A stretch of 64,000 nt of DNA from Oikopleura dioica (GCA_907165135.1 OU015568.1:12408501-12472500), one strand, 5' to 3'. Counted from the stretch's first letter, positions 1 to 10,859 are shown. Program-made: numbers and translations. Notes: generated from the letters alone by a model not told the origin.

Positions 1-94
1 ATTATCTTTGGTAAGATTAATGTGAATGTGCATTTTGAGTAAAAAAGGGCAAGGGAGGCTATTTAGACCGACTGTGATTGGCTGAAAAGGCAAG

Positions 95-240
95 AAAAAC
101 CCGACGAAATTCCGACAAAAACCCGATCCTACGTCGGGTTTTGAAATTTTCAGGATCGGGTTTTGTAGGGTGAAAAAAAACCCGACAAAACCCGATAAAT
201 ATCCGATCCGATATCGGGTTTTCCGGGCATCGGATTTCGA
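95..240. repeat. CCGAC/GTCGG-rich interspersed repeat
   Basis: The stretch repeats CCCGACAAAACCCGAT-like words and their reverse complements (for example GTCGGGTTTT) several times, giving a locally palindromic, low-complexity block. It lies just downstream of the last visible SPO11 codon, so it may sit in a SPO11 intron or have cut off its 3' end. No coding potential is seen. The family is not recognised. Confidence 0.6.
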
Positions 241-250
241 TTTGTTGAAC

Positions 251-1246
251 CTAGGCTAGAATTTTATTTCGCATGGTGGAAATGCGAGATCTGTCTGATT
301 GATTCAAAGGGAGACGAACATCTCTGGGGAAGTTGAAGCGGCTTTTGATTTGATTCGGTCTGATTCCAGCAAGAATCAGCCCTCGGACAATGATGTCCTG
401 CTCATGGACGAGCTGCCAAGATCCAACACGATAAGTGAGGTAGATATCCAACCTAAAAGAAGAAATCTTCAAAACGCTCTCTCTCTTTCCTTTTTTACCC
501 GCAAGGATCTCCATCGACAAGAAGAAAACAAGGCACATTCCATTGATCAAGCCTGGCTAAAAGTGCACGAGTGGCTCTATCAGGTTGTCCTCTTCCTGTG
601 ACAAGAAGACAATCCCTGGTCGCGCTGAATCTTTCTTCTACAAGTCGCTGGTAGATTGCGAATTTCTCCAAAACAAGGACGAACTGTGGAAGTTGCACCT
701 CATTCAAATTTATGTCCGAGATATCAGGTGGTATTTGCCCTCCTTGTTCGGAGGCAAAATTGCAGCCGGGGAGGTGGAGATGTCCCTGAGCTTCACCCTT
801 TGCAGCTTGATGGAGGCGTAGCTCAGGACGAGCGACGGAGAGGATATACGCTAGCTCATCTTTTAGAGGCATAAAAATAAATGAAGAGACGCAGAGAGGA
901 GTTTTAAAGCCTTTCCTACAGCAGTATCAACAACTCTTTGATCTTGAAACAATCCAGGATGCATGTAATAAAGTCCTCGTTTCGTCGAGCTGGCTCCCTC
1001 TCTGATCAACCTGTGCACTGTGATCCCTACTGTATAGAGCGAAAGAAATCTGTCTGAGAGGACTGACATTCGATATGAATCCTGCCTATTAAAATACTCG
1101 CTCCTTCGACTTTTGTTGGGCATATTTACTTCTACTCGGGGCTGGAAGTCCTGCTGACTTTTTATGCTCTCTGTCATGCGCACGAGTATAAACTCAAGGT
1201 GATAGTAATGCTTGGGGAAGAGTACTTTTCGTTGCAATGAATTCAT
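251..1246 (-). CDS. SPO11: SPO11 meiotic topoisomerase-like protein (3' end uncertain)
   Basis: SPO11 makes the meiotic DNA double-strand breaks that start recombination, using a topoisomerase VI A-type fold in the nucleus. Three exons can be joined: 916-1246, 499-859 and 251-452. Exon 1 carries the winged-helix catalytic motif TKRGLYYM with its tyrosine pair. Exon 2 has the Toprim glutamate in LVLEKF, the LVTGRGQPD segment, and LVDGDPCG, the Mg-binding D-x-D. Exon 3 carries the GIRPNQI and LPLNQSDRSRI segments. The start was taken at 1246, just after an acceptor-like TTCAG; an in-frame alternative lies at 1276. The first intron (860-915) begins with GA and ends with AG, and only this choice restores the VVDTAV-DELAYIL alignment. 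The product is about 297 residues and lacks the last ~60 residues of the family, so either another exon lies off the left edge or the C-terminus is lost. Confidence 0.88.
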
Positions 1247-1740
1247 GACTTGACTGATACACACCCCTGAATTCAATTCAGGTTAGAGTTTTATCTTGAC
1301 TCAACACTTTATTCAAATAAAAAGACAAAGAGGAAAAGAAGAGCCAGACAGATAAATGAAGACAAGTTGGTAGTAGCTTGAAGGGCTCTGGTTGTGTGAG
1401 TGTTTTTGTGATTCTACAAGATTTCTGGCTACTATTTTAGAATTTTTTTATCAATTGAAGAATGAAACAGATAAACGAATATCAAAATAGAGGGTTGATA
1501 ATATCAAAAGTCAAAAAATTAAAGTAAGCTTTTTTTTATTTTTTTTCTAAAAGTCGAAATTCAAAAAGAAGATGACGAATAAAATAGTTTGTGGAATAAG
1601 GCCGAAGTCGGGGCAGTAAACTCGATAATCCTAAAGAGGCAAAATCCACCTATTGTACCGCATAATGGGGTAAAGGAGTTTTGAGTAGCAAGTTTGCAAT
1701 AGCAGAAGGAGATTTCCTCTTTGAACGGGCATAATTCTAA
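1247..1740. other. SPO11-calnexin intergenic, AT-rich
   Basis: This gap lies between the calnexin stop and the SPO11 start. It is AT-rich with several AATAAA-like words (for example near 1312 and 1579) that could serve calnexin polyadenylation. An acceptor-like GAATTCAG lies about 25 bases before the chosen SPO11 ATG and could be its trans-splice site. No other gene is seen. Confidence 0.5.
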
Positions 1741-3621
1741 TTACTTTGAGTCTTCTTCGCCTGGTGCGGCTTCTTTAGCATCACCTTGCTCCTAAAAATA
1801 TAAAGATGAAATGATGAAATCAAGGAAGAAAACTTACAGTTGGCTCATCATCTCCTTCAAGTCGAGGTTCCTCATCTTCAGAGCTTTGCTCAATCTCCTT
1901 TTCCTATAAACACACGTAGAAAGAGGAAATTGAAAACAGAATCTACCTCAGCATCGGATTTCTCGGCATCAGAATCGTGTGGGTCGTCTTCAGTTGGCTC
2001 ATCAGTCTTTTTCTTTCGAGCAACTTCGTCTTCTATACATTAAAATCAACATTTGATCGCTTTATTGAGCAATTTACCTTTAGATTCGCCGCTGCAGCAG
2101 AAGTAGATGATCAGTCCAAAGACTGGAATGATAACGGCCATGACGTAAACAGCCCAGAGCCATGGTCGACCTTCAGTTGCTTCGACGAAGGGAGTGAGAA
2201 CGTTGCTGTTCTGCTTCTTTCGCAAAGCCCAGGTCTACAAAAATGTCAACAGAACTCATTTTCTCTTTCTACAAACCTGTTCAACGAGCGCTCGAGCGGC
2301 GTCAGCGTTGTTTCCAATGTAAATGTTGTCGAAGTAGATATCGTCGGACAAAGTCCAGAGTTCGAGACCAATAGCGCCAATTGGAGTCATTTTATAGGGG
2401 GTAGCGTCTTCGAAATACTCTGGGTTGGGAATCTTACGTGGCGCCCACTTGCCATCGTAATCGGGGTTGTCGATCATTGGCGCTTTCCATTTACCCTTTT
2501 AAAAGTGTTTTCATGGAGAAATTCGGACTGTTGGTTACCTTGTAAGCTGGATTATTGATTTCCGGTCGGAGCCAGGCTCCACAGCCAGGAGCACTTTTGC
2601 AAAGTTCGTTTTCAATTAGCGGTGCTTCCCATTCGCCGTCCATTTCTTCGTCCCAATCGTCGGGCATCACGCTATCAGGATCAGGAATAAGCGCTTCTTC
2701 ATCATCGAGCCAGCCATCGGGCTTCACAGCATTTTCATCAGGAATCTTAGCTGGTGCAGTTTCATCCCAGTCTTCTGGCTTCACTGCCTCGGGATCGGCG
2801 ATTCGTTCTCGCTCGTCCCAGCTTTCGGGCTTCGAGTCCTCAGGGTCATTGATTTCCTAAATAATCCTCTATATTTTGTCATTTTTTGGAAGTGCTTACC
2901 TTTGGTGGAATTATTGGCGGGGAGATATCATCAAGAAGATTTCCAGACATAACCACCTTGTTATCGATGGAGATAGCGAAAGTATTATCGGTGTTGACTT
3001 CCAATCGGTAAACATGAGGCTTGTTATCGGTGTACTTCTTTTGAAGATCGCTGCTGTCCGCCTTTTTCGACGGAGAGCGTTCAGTGATTTCACCAGTGAC
3101 GGGATTTTTGTAGCGGAAGATGAAGTGGAGCTTGTAATCGGCGCCGCACTTGTCTGGACCAAACATGATCGTGAAAGGAGTTTTGTCGTCGAAATTAACT
3201 AAATCGTCGTCCGATTGAGAGAGAAGCTTCATGTAGCCACCACCGCATTCGATTCCGTTCTGGAAGGCAACTTCATATTGGGCAACGAAGTTCGACTCGA
3301 AGTTGAATGGCTTGTCAAGGTAGTTTGCAAGAGCGTGGTGGGCGGCTTTCTTTTTGATAACGAGGCCCTAGAAAACATTAAAAACTGAACCAAGGATGCT
3401 TTCTTTACTTGATCTCCTTCAAGAGCTTCTTTAGCTAGAGCTTCGACAGCCCATTTTCCACCAGCGTACTTTTCGTTGTCAGAGCGGGTCCAGCCATCGA
3501 TAGCGTCAGCGGAGTCAAAGGACTCATAAAAATGCACCGAGCCTTCTGGCACAGGGGTCTGGTAGCCGCTTTCGTCGGCCAGGCAAGAGCCGGCGATCAA
3601 CGCTGTTTTCAGCAATTTCAT
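1741..3621 (-). CDS. CANX: Calnexin, ER lectin chaperone
   Basis: Calnexin is a membrane-bound ER chaperone that binds monoglucosylated N-glycans on folding glycoproteins. Eight exons join cleanly: 3409-3621, 2900-3367, 2539-2856, 2277-2495, 2078-2234, 1947-2032, 1838-1903 and 1741-1791. The product starts with a signal peptide ([15 protein letters not shown]). The lectin domain follows, with [17 protein letters not shown] and IMFGPDKCG. The P-domain arm contains tandem DPxxxKPxxWDE repeats and GxWxxPxIxNPxY repeats. A single membrane helix ([20 protein letters not shown]) and an acidic cytosolic tail end in EEDSK. All seven introns are 41-45 nt and GT-AG. The ATG lies only 25 bp after the stop of the upstream SDR gene, behind CTCGTTTTAG, which fits an operon with spliced-leader processing. 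Confidence 0.96.
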
Positions 3622-3646
3622 TCTAAAACGAGCACATGTATAAAAC
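3622..3646 (-). promoter_or_regulatory. Probable intercistronic trans-splice acceptor
   Basis: The whole gap between the SDR stop codon (3647-3649) and the calnexin ATG (3621) is 25 bp. Read on the minus strand it ends CTCGTTTTAGA directly before ATG, a polypyrimidine-AG acceptor with no room for a promoter. In appendicularians, downstream operon genes are released by spliced-leader trans-splicing at such sites. The reading as an operon junction is inference. Confidence 0.65.
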
Positions 3647-4699
3647 TTATGCATCAGAAAGGTATGCTCCAGACAGAGAAGAGTCCTCTGGCAATGTAGC
3701 TAGAAAAAACGGCAATTGAGCTCCTTCTTCCGGCGTTTTCTTCGCATTCGGGTTCCCTTTATTCATCTCAGTCGCCACAAATCCAGGGCAGCAAGCATTA
3801 ACGAGAATTTTACGCGAGTCCTCTTTCTTAGCCTTTTCTCTAAATTGAAATAACGAATAATTAAAAAAAGAAAAGCGGAGGCTGGTATTATCTACAGGTA
3901 GTCTAGAACTACTCACGCGTAAACACGAGCCAGAGCATTTATGAGAATCTTCGAAACGCCGTAGCAACTTCTTGGCAGATTTTTGTCACTTTCGTAGTTG
4001 TCGATGTAGGACTGGGCAAGTTGTTCTAGTCTCTCTTCCGTTAGAAAGATGTTGTTTTGACCTAAAAAGTGAAATTAATTGAAATCAATGAAGAAGGCTA
4101 AAATGCGTTTGTCTTGTTCTATTGTCCCTATTTTCGCCATGGCATGTGACAGTTTACCGATTTCGTGAACCAATGGGTGTCGGGCATTTGTTAGCGTCCT
4201 CATCGACACCATGGAGCTCATAAACACGACTCTGGAAGAATCCGCCATGAGCTCGTAAAACTCCTTCATCAAACACGAAGGTCCCCAAAAGTTAGTCTTC
4301 AACATATCCTCAACGAAGTCGCGTTTGACATTTCCACCGCCGCTTATCGCCGCATTTTGAACCAGCACGTCCAGCTGCCCGTATTCCTTCGCTACTTTTT
4401 CTCTCAAATTCGTGATGGAAGTCGAGCATTGTAAGTCGAGCTGGAGGACGTCGATGTTGGAAAGACTGCCCAGCTCGACTGCATTTTTTTGAGAAAGCAG
4501 TTTCTCGATTGAGGACTAACCTTTTGCTTTTCTTCCCTTTTCCAGGTTTCTAGAGACGAAATGTCAGTTTCAAAAATTGCTCTAGAAAAATATTGACCTA
4601 CCGAGAAGTTAAAATGACTTTGAAGCCTCCCAAAGCGAGTTTTCTGACAATTTCTTTCCCAATTCCGCGATTTCCTCCAGTCACTAGGGCGACCTTCAT
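3647..4699 (-). CDS. Carbonyl-reductase-like short-chain dehydrogenase
   Basis: This is an NAD(P)H-dependent short-chain dehydrogenase/reductase most like CBR1/CBR3. Exons are 4602-4699, 4521-4549, 4107-4478, 3917-4061 and 3648-3839. The N-terminus VALVTGGNRGIGKEIVRKL holds the TGxxxGxG cofactor loop. LDVLVQNAAISGGG corresponds to the NNAG motif, with N replaced by Q. The catalytic serine lies in VVFMSSM. CYGVSK supplies the YxxxK pair, and VNACCPGFVATEM is the region after the active site. The third intron (4062-4106, 45 nt) must start with GC (AAAC|GCATTT) to keep frame. The protein ends shortly after GAYLSDA, as CBR1 does. It lies between CASP and calnexin on the same strand. Substrate cannot be told from sequence. 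Confidence 0.87.
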
Positions 4700-4918
4700 T
4701 TTCTCAGCCTTAAAAGGAAGCGTAAAGTAAACAAAAAAGAGGGTTGAAGAATAAGTACAGAAAGTATAGTGGAGTGACACCCGGTGTAAATAACGAAGGA
4801 GCAAAAGGAACTGTGGGCTGTGTTTTCTTTTGATTGCACAAATGTGGTTTTCTTTTGAATTGGATAAGAAGGAACTTGAATTCTTGAAATCAAGGAAGAG
4901 TTCTGAATCGTCTTTCAA

Positions 4919-7900
4919 TTAATTGGGATGGCGAGAATCGCCAAATTGCTCGTAGCAAAGCTCGGCAAGATGGTGCTTGCAATCTGTCGTGTTTCCGAAT
5001 TTGTAGAGAATTAGATACAGAAGACAATGGATAATGACTGTATAAATAAATACAAATGTCCTCGCCATCTTAAGGGGGTAGAAACAGCTTTCTCGATTTT
5101 GGACTGTAGCTACATAATAGAAAACATATGATATATTTATGTAAACGGAAATTCCTCATAAATGTTCCTAGAAAAGGGGTTGAGCTTCACAAAACTGTTA
5201 ATGAAATTTGATTAACTATCATATGACTCGAGATATTCGTGTTTGAAAATTTGCGAAAATCGAAAATTTCGGAGAGAAGAGTTGCTTCCGAGCCCGCTCA
5301 CTCGAAAAATTGATGACTAAAACAAATTTTAAGGGAGATGTTCCTAGATCTAAGATGTATCTATCTTAACCTGAAGAGAAAATTTGAAAATGTAAGATTC
5401 TCTTGTCTGTAGCGCCGGTCAAAAATCGCCTTTTTCAGAGAAAAGCTGTTTCTACCCCCTTAAAGTAAGGTTTTCAAATGAGGAAAAAAGGAGCATAAAG
5501 AACTTACTTTGTTGCCAAGAATAAACTGCCCCATGTTGAGCGAAAACTTGTCAATTGGCGAGAGCGAAGCATACTTTCTTTGTTTCTCCGATTTTGAAAA
5601 TTTTGCAAAAGGGTCGAGCTGATTTTCGTATTGACCCGCGTATTTGCGTCCGGCTTCGTCATCGTTGAAAGTATTTGGATAGTTGCTGGAGCCGCTGCTG
5701 TTTGAACTTGGGCGGTAGTTTTGCAGGAATTTGATTTTCTCGTAAAGCTAAAAATGCGAAAATAGACGGAAAACATTTTTGATAAAAATTACTTTGACGT
5801 TGTCCAATCTCATTTGTTCAATCTCTTGTGTGAGCGACTGTATCGATTGTGTTTGCATCATGTTCTCATGCTCGAGGTCTTGCACACGTAGACTATAATC
5901 GCAATGTGTTAGGTGCATTCATTTTTTTCGTTATAAATAATTTACCGGAATCGTTCGCGCTGAGACTGAACAATTGTAAGAAGGGAAGAATCCGAGTGCT
6001 TGCTCGCAGCGTTAGGCAGAAGTTGGTCGCTCAGCAGGGCCGTGCTTTTTTGGGCGACTTCTTTCACCGCATCTGCGAGGAAATCCGCCTGGGCGTTTGG
6101 TGGAGAGGATTGTCCGTCCCCTGTTGTTCTAAGGGTATTTTTTCAAATCAGTAAAAGATGATATCTTTCTACCTGTAAGCTGAAGGAAGAGCATTCACCA
6201 TGAGCAAGTCCTTCTCCAATTTCTCAATCAACGCCTCTTGATTCTGGACCTGTCCCCTCAACGCCTGAACATCCGATCCACTCTGCTTGAGATCATTCGT
6301 TATGGAAATATTCTCCTTTCTCAACTGCGAATTTTCCGTTTGAAGACCTCGATTTTGCGAAAGCAAAAGAGTCTCAAGCGATTGTGATTCGATCTTTTGC
6401 TCGTCCTCGCCGGCGAATTGCGTTGATTTCAAAATGTCAAGTTCTTTCTTGAGAGCGATGAAGTCTTTTTGATCGACCAATGCGGATTCTAGCGAGGTTT
6501 TTTCATCGTTGAGTTTTTCGTTTTTTTCCGTCAAAGCTTAAAAATAATAGGAATGGGCAGCATTCCAGGTTTTAGGTTAAACTGTGGTTCTATCGGGATT
6601 TTCAGCCAATCAGGAAGAGTTAAGAAGCTTTCTGCTTACCTTCAAGTTGTCGGTTGAGTTGAGCAACAACGACTTGCGATTTTTCCGTGGCAGCTGAAAA
6701 CTCCGTGCTCAAGTGGTTGATCTCTCGCTCTTTTCTGCTCAATTCAGCTTCCAAACCAGCAATATTTGCCGCCAAGTCGGAATTGTCGGATGAGTCAAAC
6801 GCAGGCGCGGCGGATGACAGCTTTTCTCTAATTGGGAAGAACCAAGGTTAATTTCAATCCTTTTTCGGAATCGATTTTTCAAACCTGAGTTGATCAGCTT
6901 CTTTCTCCGCCGTTTCCGCCCTGTGCGTCGCTCTTTCAAGGTCAGATTCGAGCATGTCGAGTTCTTCCGTTTTCGCCTGTCGCTCTTCTTCATACTTGGC
7001 CCTGATTTCCAACAGCTCGTTTTGGAGCGATTCGAGTTTTTGCTGAGTAAGGGCGGCTCTTTGTTCCGTTTGTCCGAGCTTCCCCGCGACCATTTGTTGC
7101 GTCTCGAGCAGCTCCCTTTCTTTCTCCGAGAAAAGACTTTGCAGTTCCTTTTCTTTCTCGTCGATGCATTGAGACACGCTGTTTTCGTTTTCGGATTCCA
7201 GCTCTTTTATTCTAAAAACTTAATAAGACGAGCAGATATATGCGTCTCTTACTTTTGATTAAGTTTTTGAATTGTGATTTCGTGTCCCTTCATTTCCGCA
7301 AAATCCTTCTTGTATCCATTGATGGTGTCCTTCAGCTTCTGATTTTCGACTTCAATATCCTTCGCTTTCTGTAGCTTCTTCAAATTGAGCTCAGCAGCCT
7401 CCAAAGCGGGCAGAGGATCCGCGAGTTCGATTATTCGCTGGTAAAAATCAATTTAAATTCAATAAAAGCAAATTTGTACCTTGTAAATGTTCAAAAAGGC
7501 GGTTTCTGCGGCCTTTGATCGTTTTGATAAAGCATCAACTTCGCCTTGGAAGAGTTTGAGAAGGGGAGCAGCGGCTTTGCGGGCTTCTTCCGGAGATTCT
7601 TTTTTGAAGGTTTTTGAGGCGCCGATAAGTTTCTTGCGGGAAAGATCTGAAGACATTTGATAAGAATCGAACCTAATGTGGACAAGTTGGTATTTGAAGC
7701 GCTATCGAGAGAAAGTTGATCCATTTAAGTAACCCATAGAAATCCATACAACATGAAAATTAAATGAAAAGCATATTTACTTCCTGATATCATGAAAAAA
7801 ACGTCCCCAATCAAAAAGGTTACAACTTCTTGAAACTTTTTAAAGATTATCATTAAAAAGTTAATAATATTACCATTTTAACAAGAAAGAACACAAAATT

Positions 7901-8016
7901 ACCTGATTCGGAGCTCTTGGCAGCTAAATCTGTTGCCTTTTCGTCCATTTCTGACTGCAACTCGGACAACTTGACGTTTCTCCAAGTCGCCGCCATCGCA
8001 GCAATTGAGACCGACA
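4919..8016 (-). CDS. CUX1/CASP: CASP golgin (Golgi product of the CUX1 family)
   Basis: CASP is a coiled-coil, C-terminally membrane-anchored golgin implicated in intra-Golgi transport. Ten exons were placed: 7903-8016, 7480-7646, 7253-7437, 6885-7211, 6640-6827, 6173-6536, 5946-6128, 5793-5892, 5508-5747 and 4919-5068. The N-terminus matches the family in [20 protein letters not shown] and [17 protein letters not shown]. The middle is long coiled coil. The C-terminal signature [11 protein letters not shown], then [20 protein letters not shown], leads into [20 protein letters not shown], the Golgi anchor helix. There is no CUT domain or homeodomain, so this locus encodes the golgin form only. 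The last intron carries a TTAA-flanked MITE (5070-5463), whose target site provides the acceptor. It diverges from REV1 across 215 bp. Confidence 0.95.
5070..5463. mobile_element. TTAA-flanked MITE, copy 1 (CASP last intron)
   Basis: The element is 386 bp plus a TTAA duplicate at each end (5070-5073 and 5460-5463). Its terminal inverted repeats begin GGGGGTAGAAACAGCT. It has no transposase ORF. A second copy of the same length lies in reverse orientation at 13659-14052. TTAA target duplication is typical of piggyBac-type elements, so this is probably a non-autonomous relative. Confidence 0.9.
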
Positions 8017-8231
8017 TAATTATCAACGATTTCTCTTGATCTGATCAATCTATAATAAACTTTCATTCTTTAAACTTTTCTAATTTTCAAGCACGTAGTA
8101 CGAGTTCAGCGCGGAAAAAGAGGCCGAGTCAATGAAAAATATTCAATACGAGAAAGTCATTGGCGGAGACTCGGCGACGTGGCTCATATTTTTTAATTGA
8201 CGTTTTTCTTTACTCCTTGGAGAATTACAGT
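8017..8231. promoter_or_regulatory. Divergent promoter region CASP / REV1
   Basis: These 215 bp separate the CASP start (minus) from the REV1 start (plus) and must hold both promoters or leader acceptors. On the plus strand an acceptor-like TTACAG lies one base before the REV1 ATG, following a T-rich stretch, which suggests a trans-spliced or very short 5' end. No TATA box is convincing. Confidence 0.6.
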
Positions 8232-10859
8232 ATGACGAGGATCAACAGGGACATCAGAGATGTGAATGGATGGGGCGGATTCGGGGAGTACTGGGAAGAG
8301 CGATTGCGGAAATTGGATGACCAGTGGCTGAAACAAGTCCCAAAAGACGCAGGAAATCTCTTTCAGGTACCTTCTTTCAACCAATCAGAATCGAAGAAAC
8401 ACCAAAAATTTCAAGGGTCTTCGATTTTGGGTAAATGGATTGACTGATCCGCCGCAAAGCCAACTGAAGCAGATTTTCCTCAAAAATGGTGGAATTCTCG
8501 ACCTCGTCAAAACGCCGAAAACCGATTTTGAACTCGTCGAGACCCTCCCTCGCGGAAAAATGCTCCGACTTCTCCACCACCACCAAATTGTGAAGCCAAA
8601 GTTTATCACCGACTGTCTCAAAGCGGGAAAACTCGTCGATTGGAAGAAATACCGACTTTGGAAAGATCAATCGGGAAATTTGTTCACGACGAAGGAAGAA
8701 AAAATGAATGCTAGATTCATTGGAAAACTATCGTCTCCCAACTTTGTCGACGAAAAAATCTACGAGCGGAGTGGATATTCTGAAGAACAGCGAATGGCGC
8801 TTTCGGAAGAGCTTCAAGAGTTTCTAAAAGAGCGAAAGTTGCCGAAAAGCTGGGAGGATTATACGCACCCGAGGAAGAGCATTGGAGAGTATTACAAGAA
8901 ATCGAGGCTTCATTGGTTGAGCGCGTGGAAGGCGGAGCTGCATCATTTGGTGGCGGAGTTGACAAGGCCGCCGCTAATGGAGGGAGAGAAGATGGGACAG
9001 TTTATCGCGCATATTGATATAGGAACTGGTGATAAACTGTTCTCTCTTTAGTTTGTTCAACTTTATTTGATCATCAAAAATGAGATTCCTTCTTCGTCTC
9101 TGTCGCAATTCTTGATCAACCTGAGCTCCGAGGGCGACCAATTGCGATCTGCCATGGAACAACTGCTTCTTATGGCAATAAAAATCCTTCAAAGAAGCAG
9201 AAAGTCGCCGAAGAAGTTGAAAAGAACGATTTGCTAGAAACACATCGAATCGGCCATGGAGGACACAAAGTCGAAGCTGGTGAAAGCTTCTCTGAAATCG
9301 CTTCTTGCAGCTACGAGGCGCGCGCTTTAGGGATCAAGGCTGACATGTACCTTGGCCAGGCGCTGAAGATCTGCCCAGAACTTGTCGTTTTGGACTATCA
9401 ACTTGAGGACTGCAAGAAAGTCTCCGAAATTCTCTACGCCACTTGTGCCAACTTCACGCCTTTTATCGAAGCCATCAGTTGCGATGAACTCTACATGGAT
9501 TTAACCAAACTCGTTTACAAGTCAAACAAGGCTACGAAAGAAATAGCCGCAGAGGTGAAGCAAAAATTCAAAGATAAAACTGGAATAAACGTTTCCATCG
9601 GTCTCGGGCCCTCCAGAATGCTCGCTAGAATGGCGACAAAGAAAGCTAAACCAAATGGAATTTACGAGATTTCGGATGGATTTGAAATAACGGAATTGAT
9701 GGAGAACACTCCATTTATCGATGTTCCACAGATGGGGGACAGACACTGAAGAAAATTGGAGAAATACTGATCAAAAATGATATTCCTTTTCGCGACCCGA
9801 TTATGTGCTCCGATGTAGCGAAGATTCCGCGGGATCTTTTAGCTGACGCTAATTTTGGGTTTTGGGCTCTATAATTAATACAAATAACAATAAAGAAGAC
9901 TTGATTCACTGAAGTGATGAACTCAAAATTTATAGTCTATAAATTATAGAGCATATTTCAGGCCAAACCATATCAAGCAAATTCTGTCCTCTTGCCGAGG
10001 CGAGTTAAAAGAACAGCTCGAATATGAAAAGTACCCAAAAACCATCGGCTCCGATATCAACTACGGAATTCGATTCCGCAACTGGATCATGGCCGAGGAG
10101 TTTTTAACAGCCCTTACGCACTACATTATTGGAAAAATGAACAAGTACAAGGTCGAGGGAACGAAGTTGACGGTCAAACTCAATTACAGGGCAAAAGAGG
10201 CTGACTTTGAACCGATTAAATACGGAGGAATGGGATATTGTGAATCGCAGACGTCGACGAAGGATGTGATCAGTTTGAACGTACCAACTGTTGTCGAGGT
10301 GGCCAAAAGTATGCTCAGGTTTGGCAAATTGATACGAACTCAAAATCATTATCATTTGGTTTCAGCTCATTTTGTGTTCCTCTTTATGACTGGCGAGGGA
10401 TCAGAATGTCATTCACCGTAGAAAAGGTCGAAAAAAATGTTTTGAAGCGAAAAACCGCCGAAGGAATGGTCACAAATCTCGACGATTTTCTCCCCCAATC
10501 TTGGCACAGAACTCATCACGCATCCATGGACCACTTGGAATCTCGAATGCGGCGATTTCGAAACATGGACTCCTTTGAAAAGAGAGAAGCGATAAAATTC
10601 CAGCTAAAGAAGTCTATCCAAGAGTGTTTCGTTTTGGACATCTATCTTGACTTTGTGAAAGATTTCATTGGACTGTTGTTAGATATTGAGAGAAGGGACT
10701 TGGCTGAATTCTGCTTGATTCAAGCGAAAATTCCAGCTCTTGCTGCGCGAATGCTAAAGGTGAATTCTTACTAAAGGAGTTTTTTCTAGCTCTTATTTTT
10801 AGCCGAGAGATTGGGAGAACTTTTCGAAAATTCAACTGGCCAGAATCCACTTTCAATGA
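8232..10859 (+). CDS. REV1: REV1 translesion Y-family polymerase
   Basis: REV1 is a deoxycytidyl transferase and scaffold for translesion DNA synthesis. Exons are 8232-8366, 8416-9022, 9085-9858, 9962-10318, 10366-10759 and 10803-10859. The order is the N-terminal NGWGGFGEYW segment, a BRCT domain (VNGLTDPPQSQLKQIFLKNG through VKPKFITDCLKAGKLVDW), the SRLHWLSAWKAEL linker, the polymerase (FIAHIDIDSFFVSVAILDQ with its first acidic residues; ISCDELYMD with the second pair; SIGLGPSRMLARMATKKAKP), and the little-finger domain (GSDINYGIRF, MLSSFCVPLYDWRGI). A helical C-terminal region follows. Intron 2 (9023-9084) is GA-AG, and only this reading gives HIDIDSFFVSV. One base seems to be missing in the G run at 9734-9738. 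The product, about 775 residues, is much shorter than vertebrate REV1; no ubiquitin-binding motif was recognised. Confidence 0.93.

Noticed and set aside
9734..9738. REV1 as a pseudogene because of the frameshift.
   Set aside because: All other motifs and introns are intact, and the same one-base homopolymer loss occurs in unrelated genes, which favours sequence error.
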